Assembly: GCA_019689775.1 (NCBI GenBank)
Contig: JADGGV010000296.1
Location: forward strand, 1-5,527
Origin: Gemmatimonadota bacterium
Lineage (GTDB): Bacteria > Gemmatimonadota > Gemmatimonadetes > Longimicrobiales > RSA9
DNA length: 5,527 bases
Direction of reading: 5' to 3'
In this document: positions 5,312 through 5,527 of the stretch, piece by piece
Numbering within the stretch: position 1 is the first letter of the stretch
Layout: each line of letters begins with the position of its first letter
Translations under genes and position numbers: made by a program
The notes under the pieces: generated by a model
The model's input: the letters and a program-made list of their open reading frames with translations, nothing else
Told to the model about the DNA's origin: nothing
Database searches by the model: none

Positions 5312-5527
5312 TCACGCCGCCGGCTCGCAGTTCACCATCCACGGCGTCCCGAAGCGGTCCGTCACCATGCCGAAGCGCGGCGACCAGAACGTCTCCTGGA
5401 GCGGCATCTCCACCGTGCCGCCCTTCGCGAGGGCGTCGTAGATCCGCTCCGCCTCGATCGGGTCCTTCACGCTCAGCGACACGTAGAGACCCTGCGGCTT
5501 CCGGTAGCGGTCCGGCGGCGCATCCGA
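5312..5527 (-). CDS. PhnB-like VOC family protein, C-terminal part (start outside window)
   Basis: The last 71 residues of a protein of the vicinal oxygen chelate fold, PhnB-like branch (also described as 3-demethylubiquinone-9 3-methyltransferase domain). The sequence holds LYVSLSVKDPIEAERIYDAL, then GGTVEMPLQETFWSPRFG (37-53 of the fragment) and GMVTDRFGTPWMVN, the closing beta-alpha-beta unit of the fold. The Glu in TVEMPL occupies the position used as metal ligand in catalytic glyoxalase-fold proteins. PhnB proteins mostly have no proven activity. The frame ends at a TGA (5312-5314) and is open to the window edge, so the gene's 5' part lies to the right. Full members have about 130-160 residues, so roughly half is missing. 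Confidence 0.87.
   Translation of the reverse strand, partial: SDAPPDRYRKPQGLYVSLSVKDPIEAERIYDALAKGGTVEMPLQETFWSPRFGMVTDRFGTPWMVNCEPAA

Overview
The window is very GC-rich, and all seven recognisable protein genes are read from the minus strand. The Ala/Pro-rich signal peptide ending in ARA-Q, the DUF481 outer-membrane protein, the absence of long AT-rich spacers and the general gene repertoire suggest a Gram-negative, high-GC soil bacterium. Gemmatimonadota is my best guess, but this is an impression from style and not from a marker gene.

Layout, left to right. (1) 1-347: the N-terminal part of an Xre/MbcA/ParS-type antitoxin. It loses meaning in an A/T-free, poly-G stretch at the window edge that looks like poor sequence. 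A promoter and a paired inverted-repeat operator sit just upstream. (2) About 421-641: a GC-rich spacer carrying a 20-bp direct repeat pair and three tandem 16-bp repeats. (3) 642-1427: a secreted DUF481 beta-barrel protein. (4) 1428-1715: a spacer that holds, on the plus strand, a beheaded and truncated AbrB/MazE antitoxin relic. (5) 1716-2845: a two-gene operon of a DinB-fold protein and a GNAT acetyltransferase with a 4-bp stop/start overlap, apparently transcribed as a leaderless mRNA. (6) 2977-3459: a DUF1801 protein. (7) 3726-4205: a second, divergent DinB-fold protein. (8) 4295-5194: a ketopantoate reductase family protein. (9) 5312-5527: the C-terminal end of a PhnB-like VOC protein.

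Functionally this reads as an accessory block of small stand-alone enzymes (acetyl transfer, two putative metal-dependent DinB proteins, a VOC protein, an NAD(P)H-dependent reductase) plus traces of toxin-antitoxin turnover: one probably live RES-Xre type locus running off the left edge and one dead MazE relic. Apart from the GNAT-DinB pair, spacers of about 90-290 bp suggest mostly independent transcription. I see no CRISPR array, rRNA or tRNA gene, transposase or phage gene, and no convincing new multi-gene system. The most informative signals are the antitoxin operator, the MazE relic, the leaderless operon and the tandem repeats.
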